Source: Peribolospora baueri (taxonomy: Eukaryota; Basidiomycota; Peribolosporomycetes; Peribolosporales; Peribolosporaceae). Taken from it: a stretch of 64,000 nucleotides of DNA. The translations under genes were made by a program, and so were the position numbers. How positions within the stretch are numbered: the stretch's first letter is position 1; the number at the start of each line of letters is the position of its first letter. The stretch is from positions 27,847 through 91,846 of the forward strand of contig JAMDHS010000079.1 in the NCBI GenBank assembly GCA_029717555.1, written 5' to 3'. This document shows, piece after piece, positions 36,401 to 48,767 of this stretch. The notes under the pieces are model-generated. The model was not told where the DNA came from. It did no database searches and worked only from the letters and a program-made list of their open reading frames with translations.

Positions 36401-37051
36401 ATCTCTGCCAACGTACGCCTCGCGCCATCTCACTGGAGCCGTTTGGATTTGTAATTGCTCTCGACGGCACAGGTCCACCTCCTCTCTTGCCGCGCTACTC
36501 CGGACTATACCCTTTTACCCTCCTACTTGTCCATCACGGATCCGATCCCTGAAAATGGCTTCACGACGGGCCAATGCTGCTGTCCCAACTCTGACCCGCG
36601 TTACGGAGGAGCACGCACTCAAGCCGTCGCGACTCGCGTTCTCAACGATTACCTCTCCGGCGTGGGACCTCGTCCTTCACTTGCGGATATGCGCGAGGCC
36701 GTCGGAGGCGGGCCGCGCGGGCGCTCTTCGCAGTCTGTGGAGTCTACTCCGTCACCCACGACACCAGTCCGCGGCTCTGCTGCGCGGGATGCGAGCGTCG
36801 GGGCCCGGATAGCAACTTCTTCCGAGAGGGGTTCTTCGCGCTCGACGCCCAACGCGGTCTCCTCCTTCGGCGGCAGCGCCCTCGTGCCGTCCAGCCCTTC
36901 TGCTAATTCTCCACCGCGCAGCGCCCCGCCTGGGACGGGCGTCATACCCTTGAGTGAGCTCAGCAGGAGATACGAACGTCTCGTCAGCGGCGTGGAGGAC
37001 GAGAGAGGTTTGCAGGCCGAAGTACCGCCGCCGGTGTACTCGGAGCGGTGA
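33447..37051 (+). CDS. Alpha-arrestin (ART-like), copy 2
   Basis: Seven exons: 33447-33484, 33596-33635, 33758-33905, 34004-35266, 35357-35704, 35795-36375 and 36473-37051, 998 residues. The start has a strong Kozak context (GCCACCATGG). Arrestin strands EPVVFLRGQYAAGE and RIKKIELTLKG are separated from the rest by a ~410-residue insertion that includes a Lys/Glu-rich charged run (35150-35240). The fold resumes with GVYTYPISFPVSASVPPTLH, then PGEDDTEEAENISVDKDW, GKSFPIGTRVPFSVKFVPMA and the C-domain SSNHTNSSINVSHLLRISL. The last residues contain PPPVY, a PPxY motif for WW-domain ubiquitin ligases. Exons 2 and 3 are exactly as long (40 and 148 nt) as in copy 1, and exon 5 (348 nt) equals exons 5+6 of copy 1. 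Presumed role: Rsp5 adaptor for transporter endocytosis. Confidence 0.92.
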
Positions 37052-37502
37052 AGAGAGAAGAAGGAGGGCTTCCCCTTGATGAGTTGCCGTGGTATGTGCT
37101 TTGTCGACTAGGCATTTATCGGGGAACACAGGAAGAGCATACTATACGAGCAATGTACCTCACTATCTTTATTTTTTCCGAGTCATCGGCGGGTAGAGCT
37201 TCGTTCCTTTCATCCGCACCGTCGTAGTGCTCTCCGATTCACGCACGCTCCCCTCACTGCTTGGATTTCGTTCTCTTCGGCGCTTTCGATTTTCTCTCTT
37301 GGATTTTGGACTTTTGTTTCCCGGACCGTTGGTTCGCTTGGGTTCGATCTCGGATACGCGTTTAGGTCTCTCTGCTTAGTTCTCGCGGCGCCGTACGAAG
37401 GTGTGCAATGGAGAAGTGTGGAGGAAGATGCGGGTATATGCGATGCGAACTGGACACAAGATGGAGAGGAGGTTCTATATTCCAGACGGGCGTCAGGTCT
37501 CG
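37052..37502. other. Convergent intergenic region
   Basis: About 450 bp between the 3' ends of arrestin copy 2 (plus) and TIM22 (minus). AT-richer patch at 37140-37180 could include poly(A) signals. No gene seen. Confidence 0.5.
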
Positions 37503-38347
37503 TCAATCCTGTGCAGTGAGAAGAATCGTCAGAAGAATGGCCCAGGAATTTCAGCAAATCCAGCTCAACTTCATACGGGAACGAACGAGAAGGAGCTCAC
37601 CTCCTCTGCAGGCTCTCTTCGCAAATACATGTCTATCGCTGCGGAGAAGGCGGCAAACGCTAATCCTCCTCCCACCATAGCCTTTGGGCCGGAGTTGCGA
37701 GCGAGGATGGCGCCAGACAGTCCGCCGGCGACAATAGGGTTGGCAATATCGTTCCTTCCTCGGTACTGCGTGGAACGTCGTAAACGTGTGAATAAACGTC
37801 CCTCCGGCGTCCTTAAATCCCCACGCACGCCGTCCGTCCTGATCGATCGAGTTGTCCGACACTCACCCCTTCAATGCAGCACTCGATGCCAGAATAGAGC
37901 GCTCCGACCTTTGCAAAGCCCTTTCCGCTCCTCCACATCCCTCGGCCCATATCCTTGAATACCTGCATCGTCTTTTGTCGCGTCGTCATGTTAGATGGGC
38001 CGGTGTCGTCTATTCTTCGGAAGGGGTCATCGTAGGCAAATGTGGCGGACATCATACTGAAGAAAGCTCCCAAGCCGAAACCTAGTGAGAAGTGAAGGAG
38101 GGTATTTCAGGACGTTTCCCGCCTCAACCGCTGAGTGGCAAAAAGAAAACGGAAAGATGCGATCGGACTCACCCACGCCCCCGCTGATGACCGTCTTGGC
38201 CACGCAGCTCTCCATGGCCATGGAAGCCCACTTGCTGTACCTCTGCATCGTTTCGGCCTGCTCCTTCTCCTCCGGCGTCAAGTTCCTCATCGCCGGCTCC
38301 TGCCCGGGGAGGTACATCGGCGCCACCATGGGCAGTTGTCCGTTCAT
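37503..38347 (-). CDS. TIM22: TIM22, mitochondrial inner-membrane import channel
   Basis: Four exons, 38347-38173, 38081-37867, 37765-37601 and 37508-37503, 186 residues, the normal size. The Tim17/22/23 signature is clear: [60 protein letters not shown] and [20 protein letters not shown], with four hydrophobic segments. TIM22 forms the carrier translocase that inserts multi-span carrier proteins into the inner membrane. The cysteine pair expected to form the Tim22 disulfide is plausibly the one in ESCVAK and GIECC. The last exon is only six bases, one Asp codon and the stop. The start is the ATG at 38347; upstream in-frame sequence has no ATG. It is divergent from MED21 across 455 bp. Confidence 0.93.
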
Positions 38348-38802
38348 TTCGGATGACGATGGGGGGAGGAAGAGGGACGCCGATCTAAAGGTGAAGCGAC
38401 GGCTTCGTGCTTGCGTTGCTCGTGTTCGGGAAGACGAAGTAGTCGCACGAGCAAGTACTGCGGTCACCGTCGACTGCGGCACCACCGGCCGGTCATGCGA
38501 CGCTCGAGCCCCATCGGCGCTTTCGCCTGCTCAATTCGCGCTCGAGGCGCACCTCGTCCCGTCAAGCCAGTCAGTATCTAGACTTTACTAAACGGATGCC
38601 TTGTCCGCCTCATCATTCTGCCGCTGGAGCAAGAGCCCCGCCCCTCTCAGAACCTCGTCAGTCGACTTCATGACGGCCGAGCGCGAGGGTGAGCGCACGC
38701 GCAACGGTCGATCGCGGCACACCAAGCGAACCGTCGCCCCAAGTCTGATTTCCGTTCCGTTCATTCCTGCGTCGCTCTATCTCTCCGCTGTCAGCATCCA
38801 AC
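38348..38802. other. Shared TIM22/MED21 divergent promoter
   Basis: A 455-bp gap between two divergent start codons. No motif could be assigned with confidence. Confidence 0.5.
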
Positions 38803-39765
38803 ATGGACAGAGTCACGCAGCTCGAGGAAGCGATAGACATGGTGAGCTCTACTGTCCGGCTTCCCTCACATGTCCCTACAATGTCCCCTTCATTTCTTGT
38901 TCGCTCATCCTTCGCCCGACCTCGTTTCTCATCTCCTAGCTCGTCACGATGATGTTCAAAGGGCTCCAGTACCTTAACACCAAGCATGGCTTCAAGCAGG
39001 CCAACCCGACGGTGCCCATCACCGATTCGATCCCCACCGCCGACGACCCGAAGACTTTCGAAGGTGCGTTCCAGCTCCATCCAACCCGCGGCGGAAAGAC
39101 GGGACGAGTGTTCAAAGTCGGATCTCAAACGTAGCTCTCCATCTTGAATGTCCTTCTTCCTTCCCTCCTCCTCTTGTCCGCTTGATTGCGTCACTTCGAC
39201 GGACGATACAGAAAACACAAAAGAGCTCGTGTCCGACCTGGTGCACAAGTCGAAGCAAGTAGAGTTTCTCATCAATGCCTTGCCCGGCATCGACACTCCG
39301 GAGGAAGAACACGTGAGTTCACCCCCATCTCTCCATTGGACGGTCTAATGGACGCGCCTCGGCTCGGTTCGAGCACCTACCTGTCTTTCTCGCCGCGCTG
39401 TGTGCTTCCTTGGTTCCCCCGGAGGCGTCCACCCCGCCGTTCCTCATCTCCACACTTCGATGCCTAAACCGGGCTCCGCATGATCGACACAGGCCCAACA
39501 GATCCAAGCCATCGAGGACGAGATGCAGGTAGCGAACAGGGAGTACAAGCAGGCCGTAGAAGAAGCAGGTGAGTGTCGCCCCGGTCAGGACCCGTCATCA
39601 CAGCCGTCCCTCTTTTTTTTTACCTTTGGCCCAGTCTTACCGAGAGGCCCGAAACGGCGTTGCTCAGAACGTTTACAGGCCGAGGTGCGAGAGCTGCTGA
39701 GACGGCTTTGCGACGGTCACCAGCGGGCGTTGGCGAGCATTGACGAGGAGACGAGCCAAGGTTGA
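38803..39765 (+). CDS. MED21: Mediator complex subunit 21
   Basis: Five exons, 38803-38841, 38940-39063, 39212-39312, 39493-39568 and 39668-39765, 145 residues, typical for Med21/Srb7. The N-terminus MDRVTQLEEAIDMLVTMMFK and the core ELVSDLVHKSKQVEFLINAL with PGIDTPEEEHAQQIQAIEDE are the family hallmarks; the C-terminal half is a coiled coil (EMQVANREYKQAVEEAERLQ). Med21 pairs with Med7 in the middle module of Mediator and links activators to RNA polymerase II. All four introns are short GT-AG introns. Confidence 0.95.
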
Positions 39766-40151
39766 ACCGGGCCCGTTCAGTCTCGGAAGAGGCTCCGATC
39801 GATCTGAAACCGACTTGTATTCGTATTCGTGAAATCGCCCTCGCGACGGAGGGGAGATCCTGTACTTGTAGAAAGACACGACGCTCCGAATATGAGCGAT
39901 AAACCACTAAGGAGAAAGGAGCACAGCGATAGGAAGAAGAGAGTGAGAGAGAGAAGAGACGAACGAGCTGAGTAAGGACGGGGGTGGGAAAGTGATCATC
40001 GAGCAAATGTCGTCGAGAAAGTCCAAGGTAGAAATACACGTCCAATTAATCCAAAGGCGATGGGGAACAAGGGGAAAAAAACTGCGTGAAAGGGATGGAA
40101 AAGGCGTGCGTCGTCTGCGCTCGCAGTGCGGCATGGCAATGGCGGAGGAGC
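39766..40151. other. Convergent intergenic region
   Basis: 386 bp between the 3' ends of MED21 (plus) and IRE1 (minus). Contains GA-rich sequence. No gene seen. Confidence 0.5.
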
Positions 40152-43100
40152 TCATGAGTCGCCGTCCGCGACAAAGTAGGCGCGGAACATGTTTTCGTGG
40201 CGAAGATGGTCAGCGACGACCGAGTGAACATGCAGGAAGAGCCGGGGAAAGCGGCGAGTGAAGAAGGCGAGGAAGCCGTCGGGAAGAGGGCCAAGATGGC
40301 GTTGGACGTTCGACGGCAAGTCTTGGTAGTGGTGTTTCTGGTGGGATGGGCGGAGGGAGAAAGAAAGGGACGGTTTATCAGACCCAACACCAAAACAAGC
40401 AACCGGAGACCCTTCCAGAACCCGGACGACGACGGCTCACCTTGTTCCTGAGCGCTCGCAACAGATCCTGCACGCTGTTACCCTGGTACTTGCGATACTT
40501 TCCTAGATTGTCGATGAACACGCGATCCAGTCGTCGATGCCAGTCTGGACCCACGACGTGTACCGCCTCAGCCTCGAGAGCGACCAGCGTCGGGTGAGGC
40601 GGCGTCCTCTCCATGATCTCAAATCGATCCGACGCGTCCTGAAGGAAGACGAGCCGACGAGCGGGGGTCCAGAAGTACGGATGTGCCAGGATCTCGCCGG
40701 CACGAGGGCGCGCTTTCGGATCCTGGGCGAGCATCGACGTGATGAGGTGTTGCGCTTCGTGAGCCTCTTCTCCGTGTCCGTCTAGTCGCTCGAGGGTGAA
40801 AGTGTTGGCGATGACGTTCAACTCGCGCTCGTAGCGATTGCCGAACGGATGTTCGCCGTTGGAGAGGATATAGCTGCACGATGCATCAAAAATCAAGAAA
40901 AAAAACAAGTCAGCGACATTCTAGATGCAACTTCGCCCCTTTCCAAACGCCACCGAAGCCGATGCTCACTATGCCAAGCAGCCAAGGGCGAATATGTCTA
41001 CAGCCCGTGTCAGCCTCCTCCTCTCCTCTGTCGGCTTCTTCCCATCGCCTTCCATGCCGTCGGCAGGACTGCCCTCGCCCTGCGGCCCTTCCACAATGCC
41101 TTCCTCGAGCTTCACATCGCCACGCAAAATCTCCGGCGCTCTCCAACCGACGGTACCACCGGGATTGTTCATCGTCTGCGTGAAGCTCGTCTGGCCCGTC
41201 CCGTCGAGCTTTTTGGAAAGGCCAAAATCAGAGAGAAGCATTTTGAGTCGGCCGTTCGCGTCCAAGGACACCAATATGTTCTGAGGCTTGATGTCGCGAT
41301 GGACGACTGCCGGATGACGAACGAAAGAGAGATGGGGAAAGGAAATTGGAAAAGATTAGTCAGCAAACCAAAGACACCAAGGGCCGCATCAGGTTTTCCG
41401 CGAGCCATAACTCACTCGACAAGGAATGCAGGTGACGGAGCCCGCTCGCGATTTGTTGCAACGCCCGCTTGGGCTCCATCTTGGTGTTGAGGTCCTGATG
41501 CAACTGCGGTCGTTCGACGACGTCGGCGAGACTGGCGGGACAGAGTTCGAGGGCGATGTAGAGAAAGCTGCCGGTCTCCTCCTTGTAGAAATACCTGCAG
41601 ACGTTAGGATGGTTGTCCGACATCTCCAGCAGAGACACCTCTTTGGCGGCTACAGTGACGAAGTCGCGCAACAGACGCTTCACGGCCACGGCTCGGCTTT
41701 GGAAGGTGCCTTTGTAGACCACGGTGCCATGCGAGCCATAGCCTGCGTGGAACGACGTTGGAACAAGGCGCAGAAATAAGTGTGTGTGTGCGAGTGCGTG
41801 TGTGTGTCAATAGCCGTTATCTTCGCTCGAATCTCGACACGCATCAGACGGACATACTCACCAAGGACAGTCTTGGAAATCTTCAAAGCCGCGCTCGGCA
41901 GGTCCTCCGTCTCGTCGAAAGGTCCAGGCATGGACATCCCACTCGCCTTTTCCGACGCGCCAGGAGACGGAGACTCGGAGCCGACGGCGTTGTCGTTGTC
42001 CGCAGCGGCCGAGTCGGTCGGCCATGGGTCGCGCTGACGCGCGGGGCGGAAGCTCTCGACGACGCGTTTCACGTCCGACGAATTGCTGTCCGACAAGGAA
42101 GATGAAGCTTGGACGGAAGTCGGCCTCGCAGGTCTGCGGGTCCTCCCCAGAACCAAGCACCGGACGGGCGGCCCGGCGTATTCCGGCTCGGTACTGTCCT
42201 CATCTTCGGACCCTTTTGGCGCCTCCTCCTGCTCTACATTGTTGTCCGGCGGTCTCTTCGCCTTTCCGCCCTTGCCGCGTCCTTTCCTCCTCGTTCGCTT
42301 CTTCTTGCCCGTCGCGGCACTACCTCTCGTCGTCGATGGACCCGCCGCACCGTCTTCAGCCTCGGTATCGCCGTCGTCGCCTGGGACGAACGCGGAATGC
42401 GACTCTCTCGCCGTCGGGAGGACGCCACTGCCACTGCCGCTGCCGCTCCCGTTCGTCGGCGGACTGGAGCCGCTCAGCGGATGGTCGAAATGAGCAGGCG
42501 GCGTGCGAGGGTAGCCGGAAGGCCCGGCGTCGACGTCCTCCCCATCACCGTTCAACTCCTTCGGACTCCCCGTGCGCGATCCAGCGCGACGTATGGCGGC
42601 CGCCGCTTCGGCCTCCTCGGTCAACGTTTTAGCAAAGGCCAGCTTTTCCTGGTCGGCCAGCAAGTTGCCAACCTCCTCCTCGTCGTCGTCGCCCTCTTCG
42701 GACGAACCATCACTTCGCCTCGCCGCCCGTTCCGTGTCGATGGCCATGCCCCCCGAGTTGACGGCGGCGGCGCAGTGGAGCCTCGCGCGAATCGTCGGAT
42801 TGTCGTTGTCCTTGATAGCGGGCACGTAGATGACACCGGCGGCGATCTTGTCGGCCAACTCCTTCCGTATTCGCCTCCTCTCAATGATGATGACGTAGCC
42901 GCAGAGGAGGAGAATGGAGAGGATGAGCGATGAGAGCAGTTGGATGAGAATGGTGGTCGGAGGGATGTCGCCGAGCCAAGAGAAAGCTCCATTTGCGGTT
43001 GACAAGGCAGCCAAGGATAACCGCTTGGACGAGCCTGTCGGTGGGAGAGTCGCGTTTTCCGGCAAGAGAACCGAAGGATCCGAGCCTTCAATGCCTGGTT

Positions 43101-45016
43101 GTTGCGGCGTCGAAGGAACGGTAGAGACGTCGTCCTTTCCCAAGAGATAAGAGCCGACGTGGCAGTCAACGCCGGTGCAGAAAGGCTTCTGTCCGCGCTT
43201 GTCAGGAGGAGCGTCGGAAATAGTATCCTCCTCCTCGTCACCGCCCTCGTCTCCCACCCGGTCCTCCTCTTCTTTTCCCGTCCTCTTCGACATCGGCTCG
43301 CCAGCGAGCGCACGAGCGGCGAAGCGCGCAAGCGGAAACTTTTCGGCTGACATGACGTAAAGCGAATGGCGCGTGGCTCCCAAGAAACTCGACGGCGGCA
43401 ACTCGGAGAGGCCGCGAGTGAGTCTGGGAGAGAAAAGCGACGAGATGGGCGGTTGCGGCTGAGGGAGGAGCATGGGCTGTGCAGGACCCGTGGACGCCGG
43501 TTCTTTGTACGACACCACGTCGTATACGGACGCCCTGAACGCGAACATGGGACAGTTAGAGGGATTCAAGGTTCAATGTGCCGTCGTCTGACCCCATCGT
43601 CGCGTCGCCTAAAAATCGTTCGACACTAAAAGACGCAGAGACACTCACACAGGCACGCCAAGGTGCTGCACCCAGAGTGGATCGTCGGCGCCTTTCTTGA
43701 AGCAGGCTAGACTTCCGTCCTCGGGCATGGCTTGGAGATAGAGGTCGTCCAGGGTATGCGTCCACAGAGCCTGCACGTCCAAGTCGATGATGTTGGGTCC
43801 GTAAGTCGAGTAGCTGAGCGATTGCTGCAAGCCATCGTCCCGCGTGTGAATCGAGATGTTGTAGTCTGTGAGTCGGCAAAGACGACGCAGCATCGTCCGG
43901 TCAGACCAAGAGGGCTTATCGCGACCATCTCTGCCTCGCGGGTTTTGACCGCTCCACCCTGCGCAAGAGACCTGCCTCACCTGTCCGTCCCAGGAGGATC
44001 CACTCCGGCATTTCGGTCGCATCGTGCTCGCAACTTTCAGGCGAGAGACGGTGCGAGCGATCGCGGTCGTTCCACCAGCAAATCCCGTCGCCTCCTCCGT
44101 ACACCTGGCCGACCTTTCCGGTCTTGACGTCGACTTGCACGAGCCGTGTCTCCTTCTTGCCGACGAAGACGCGCCTGTCGTCTCCGGGGAAAGCGAAAGG
44201 GGAATTGTCGACGAGCTGCGACATGGTCAGCGGCACCCGCCGCAACGTGGAAGGCGTCCTGGGGGGAGACGAGTTGGTGGAAGGCGAGGTGAAGAGGTAG
44301 ATGTCGCCTTGTGAGGTCGGCTCGACGACGAAGAGCTTCACGTCCGCCGCCTCGGCTTCCGGCGCGAATAGGTCATCGACGGAAGATCCGTGGGGGCCGT
44401 AGCTCATGCGCACGAGCGGGGAAAGGAAACTCTTCAACGTCGAGCGCCTGGTGGTGCCCTCGCCCTCGCCCCTCGCGCCCCTCGTCTCGCTGGCCCTTTG
44501 GCTCTCGGCGGCGTCCGTGCCTATCGGCTCTTGCTCCTCGTCCACCCCGCCGAGCCGCCAGAGCCAACGGCCAGTCTTCCTGTCGAGGCCGTACACATTC
44601 CCGTCCAAGGTAGCGACCATGACGACCGGCTCGAGCGTCAAATCGTCCATCGATCGCGGGCGCAGACCGTGTAGCTGCCCCGGCTGTGATGCGCTCCCCT
44701 TCTTGCGGCCCGCCTCGTCCCCGGCCCCTGCCGACGACGAAGGTCGACCACCGAGGAACTCGTCGAGGGGGGAGGGCAAGGACCGCCTGGCGAGCGCCGC
44801 ACCGCCTGGCTCCCAGCCTGCGACAGCGAGGGCGGCAGGCGGCTGCTCGCTGGCAGCAGACCTCATGGCGAGCGCCGCTGGGCCTGGGACGGCATCGGCA
44901 CGGCCGACGGACGGGACGGAGGCGGCGGAAGCAGCGACGAGGGCGACGAGCCAGGGGAGGAGCAGGAGCGACAGCGTGCGGTAGTGCCTGATCGTGAGGA
45001 CATTGGAGTCGCTCAT
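40152..45016 (-). CDS. IRE1: IRE1, unfolded-protein sensor kinase/endoribonuclease
   Basis: Seven exons: 45016-43981, 43865-43649, 43534-41862, 41742-41416, 41306-40970, 40873-40441 and 40337-40152; 1402 residues. A signal-anchor-like N-terminus (TLSLLLLPWLVALVAASAAS) leads the ER lumenal sensor (LEPVVMVATLDGNVYGLDRK, WLWRLGG, VQVDVKTGKVGQVYGGGDG). A transmembrane helix lies near residue 610 (SSLILSILLLCGYVIII). A ~330-residue acidic/basic linker precedes the kinase: GYGSHGTVVYKGTFQSRAVA, catalytic HRDIKPQN and DFGLSKKL, then GTVGWRAPEIL and SNGEHPFGNRYERELNV. The RNase (KEN) domain has the active RNKKHHYQDLP, split by the last intron, and PDGFLAFFTRRFP. On ER stress IRE1 cleaves HAC1-type mRNA or other RNAs. 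No HAC1 candidate is in the window. The linker makes it longer than yeast Ire1 (1115). Confidence 0.96.
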
Positions 45017-45674
45017 CGTCTCATCGCCGTGCAGTCGTGCGGGTCGTGCGTAGGAGATGCTAGGGCGAGGAGGGGCGGGCGGGGCAGGGGAAGGGAGACG
45101 GTGGTGGGGATTCGAGGTGGAAGGGCGGTGGGGAGAGAGATAGCAGCATGCAAAGCGAAGGGGAGCGTGAAGGGAGCCGGCGGGTGGTGTGCGTGACGAG
45201 AGCTGCTGTCAGTCTTATCTTGTCTTGTCTTGCTTGGCTTACCTCGCCTTGCCTTGCCTCGCCTTGCCGTCCTCGGCGGGACAGACAGTGAGTCTACCAG
45301 TCAGTTGTTAGTCTGTCTGTCGGCAGAGCGGACTAGCCGACTGATGAACGGCTGCTTATCCTATCCGCTCACGACGCCGCCTCAACGCTTCGCCCGACTG
45401 CTCACCGCCTCGACTCCGCCCCGCGTAGCGACACAGCGCCCTTGGCAGGTGGCCTCCACCTCCCCGCTCACATCGCCGCCTATCCCCGCCCGACCATGTG
45501 TGTGCCGGCGGAGCGCGTTAGGGCTCGAGGTAGGTAGGTGGGTACCTAAGGTACACGGAGTGGCAGAGCAAGCAGGCAGGCATGAGATGAATGGCAGAGC
45601 ATGCCCGAGTCGAATGTGTACCGTTTACAAGGATAGTACAACACGATGGAGAGATCACCAACGCAGGCCCCGAC
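45017..45674. other. Intergenic, IRE1 promoter side
   Basis: About 660 bp between the IRE1 start and the 3' end of the poly(A)-polymerase gene. It carries TCTTG/CCTTG pentamer repeats at 45215-45270, similar to those upstream of other genes in this window. No gene seen. Confidence 0.5.
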
Positions 45675-48491
45675 TCATCCTGCCCCCGTCGTCGACGCCG
45701 GCTCGCCCCCATCGCTCTCCTCCGCAAACGCTCGAGCAGTCGCTTTGGTAGACCAGTACGCCCGCTTCTCCTCCGCAGAGATCTTCCTCACGCCGACAGC
45801 GGGCGGCCCGCCAGCACGGCCAGAAGCACCACCACCCCCGCTGGCGCGCGCACGACGAGCAGCGCCGGCCACGCTCGTTTTCTCGTCGTCCAACTCATCC
45901 TCATCCTCCGAAGACGAAGACGCCGCCGGCACAAAGTCTTCTGCCACCCTCCTCCGTTTGGCCGCTTGCGCGCCCGCGCCCCGACCCGCCGCCGCATAGC
46001 GCGAATCGCTCTCCTCGTCCAGCTCGTACACCTCCTCGTCGCTCGCCTTCAGCTCGGCGGCGGCGGCTCGGAAGGTCTCGATGAACCGCCATTCGGCGCG
46101 GTCGTCTTCGTCCGAGTCCACGCCGTTGACCCTCAAAGCGGACAGATCGCTCCGCACGCCATCCGCTCGGCGATTCGAAGGCGCCGAGGAAGAAACGTCC
46201 TGGTCGTTCTCGGCGGCGAGCGCTTGGTATCGATTGCGAGAAGACTCTTTGTGGATACCCAGCTTGTCTGTGATGGGCAGCAAAACAAGTCTCCACTCTA
46301 CGTCAGAGCAGCCCACGGCCACCTGAAGCACGCCCGGAATCCGGCCTAGGCTCGAGACGAGGACAACGCAAGGACTCACTGTGCAAGGTGCCACTCTCCC
46401 ACAATTTACCTATGTCTCTCCGGAACTTGATCACGTCGTTGCTCACGCCCAAGATGCTGCTCAGCAGGCTCTCCCCGTCCGCCTCGTCCTTCCCTTGCGC
46501 CTCCGCCTCCGCCTCCAGCGCCCTCCTTGCCTCTTCGTCTTCGTCGCGAAAGTGAGTGTGATACCCCGTCCCGCGACGCCGTCGGGCAGCCATCTCCGTC
46601 GCGCGCACGCACAGCGCAGAGGTGAGCATGTCGTACGCCCCTTCGAAAGTGGCCCGCACGCTCAATATGCCGTAGGAACCTTTTGAGATGTCGTTCGCTG
46701 ACGCATCCGATGGGTGGGCGGGTGACGAAAGCGGTGAGCGCGTGCACGCGCGGACGGCGGCGCCCGAAACAGAAGCGACTCACTTGGATCCTGTGGGTCT
46801 TCGATACTCAGAAGGAATGGCCTGTTCGGCTCGCTCCAGCCTCGACGGACTTTGCTAAAATAACCTCCATTGCCGGTGACCCTGATGCCCGTCGCGTCAT
46901 AGGAGAAGTTTTTTCCGTAAAGCTCTAGGAATTCGATGAGGAGCACGCCCAGGTTGCGCGTCGCCTCCAGCTCCCGACGCTGCAACTTGGGATGGAGCTG
47001 CGAGTGGCAAGGCGCGAGCGAGGGAACGCCGGAGAAAAGTCAGAGCACAAAACGGCGATTGCGCTCGCTCGTTTCGAGACGAAAAAGGTCTCACCTGTAA
47101 AAAGCTTAGGACCAGACAGGTAACCGTGTAGCTTCCCACTCCGCCCATGTACACCTCGTTCATGCCTCTTTGGTTGAGGAAGAATTTGATCGCCACGCAA
47201 AGCGGTCTCAGAGCGGGATACTCCTTCAAATACCGATTGACGATGGTGGCAGCCTTGATCCCGTTGGACTGGTTTAGGCTGATGTCGACGTTGTACCGCC
47301 CGTACAAGCAGACGAACTTGACGATCGGCACTTTGGCCTTGGCGATCACTTGGACGTTGTGGGCCAGGTTGGCAGCTCGGAGGACGTAGGCGAGTCTGGG
47401 AAGGATTCGCTGCCGTGCCTGTGTCGCCATCACTTCAGACATTACGACCAAGTCGATGTCACTGGACAGGAGAAAATGCGAGACGAAGGAGGGGTGCACA
47501 ACAAGGACGCGCCCCGCCCGTGAGCTCTCTTTCCTGCTCTCAAAGAACGACGAGGTCTATGACAAAAAAAGAGATAACGTAGCAAACCCATCTCCCTGTC
47601 GTGGCAACTCACCCTTGTGGCAAATACAGCTCCGTGTTTTGACTTCCAAAGCTCCTCACATCTGCATCGGGCCAGTGTGCGACGATGGCCCTTCGGATGA
47701 GCTCGATGACCAATATCCGCGTCTCGCTTTCGGCCGGCGTCGGGGACAGCCAGTCTGTGAACGCGACCATCTCACGATGCAGCCTTCGAGTCGAGGGAAG
47801 GAGGGAACGGCGGAGAACAAAAAAAGTCCGCACGACGCGGACGGGAGGTCGATCAGCTCGGAGCGCTTCCATTTGGACACTACACGGCTCGAAAGGTTGA
47901 GAACAGCGCTACGTACATTTCAGCCGGGTTTTTGCACCGGCCCCAGTCCACGTCAGCCGCCCAAGGCGTCTTCCGAGCTGCCGCCTTCTTCCTCCGCTTC
48001 TTGCCATGCGAATCATCGTCCACCTGGTCGAACCCTCTCTTCGTCCCTCGCTTGCCATTCTGGCCCCCGCTCGGCAAGACCGGACCAGAGGCTTGACCCT
48101 TTCCCTTGGAACTCTGCTGGACACTCGATCCCCGCGTGGACGGACTGGCTGAGTTGGAGAGATGGTCCTCGTCCTCATCGTCGTCGCCGAAATCGAAGGA
48201 GATAAAATCCGCACCCAACTCGCTCGTCCGTGGCGTAGCGGGCCTACGCTCCTGAGACGAAAGTGGAAACAGTGGGCCCCGGCTCGGTCCTGGCGTTGCG
48301 TCTGCCATCTCTCGGGTCCCTTCCACGATCGAGAACGCAGTCGACGCTGACGACATCGAAGATAAGAGCACCTCGCCAACGTGAGCAGCAACAAACGGTA
48401 GCCCCAACGTCCGTCCGCTCGGCCAGAAGAAGTGCTGCGGTAGACCGTCTAAAGCCGCCAGCGAGCCGTCTACCTGTGCGACGACCACCAT
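45675..48491 (-). CDS. Non-canonical poly(A) polymerase, Trf4/5 (Cid14, PAPD5) type
   Basis: Six exons: 48491-47917, 47783-47613, 47461-47095, 46997-46784, 46697-46380 and 46267-45675; 745 residues from the first ATG. Later in-frame ATGs (near 48356 and 48311) are also possible starts. The basic, nuclear-signal-like N-terminus (GKKRRKKAAARK) is followed by the nucleotidyltransferase core: LHREMVAFTDWLSPTPAE, SFGSQNTELYLPQGDIDLVV with the paired aspartates, and VKFVCLYGRYNVDISLNQSN with the third. The PAP-associated domain follows (YPALRPLCVAIKFFLNQRGM, MGGVGSYTVTCLVLSFLQ, TRNLGVLLIEFLELYGKNFS, YGILSVRATFEGAYDML). The tail is acidic then basic. These enzymes add short oligo(A) tails to aberrant nuclear RNAs as part of TRAMP, marking them for the exosome. 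Residue numbering depends on the start chosen. Confidence 0.93.
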
Positions 48492-48767
48492 CTGCTCCTT
48501 TTTATTTTTTTTTTATTTTTTTCTACCTCATACTCGACGTACCCAATGTAATCGACCCGATCCCGACACTGCACGAAGGAAAATGGACTCACGCAGAAGT
48601 TGCTTGTACACGCAAGGTGGGGTGCCGAGTTTTTCGTCGCAGGTCGTGAACGGCCGCTCATTCTGTGGCGTTGCACGGCACAGAAAATGAAAGGCTGATC
48701 TGATCAGCGACGTCGGGTAGGTAGGCGATGAGACGAGGATGGGATTAGGCAGGCGAGATCAGCGTAC

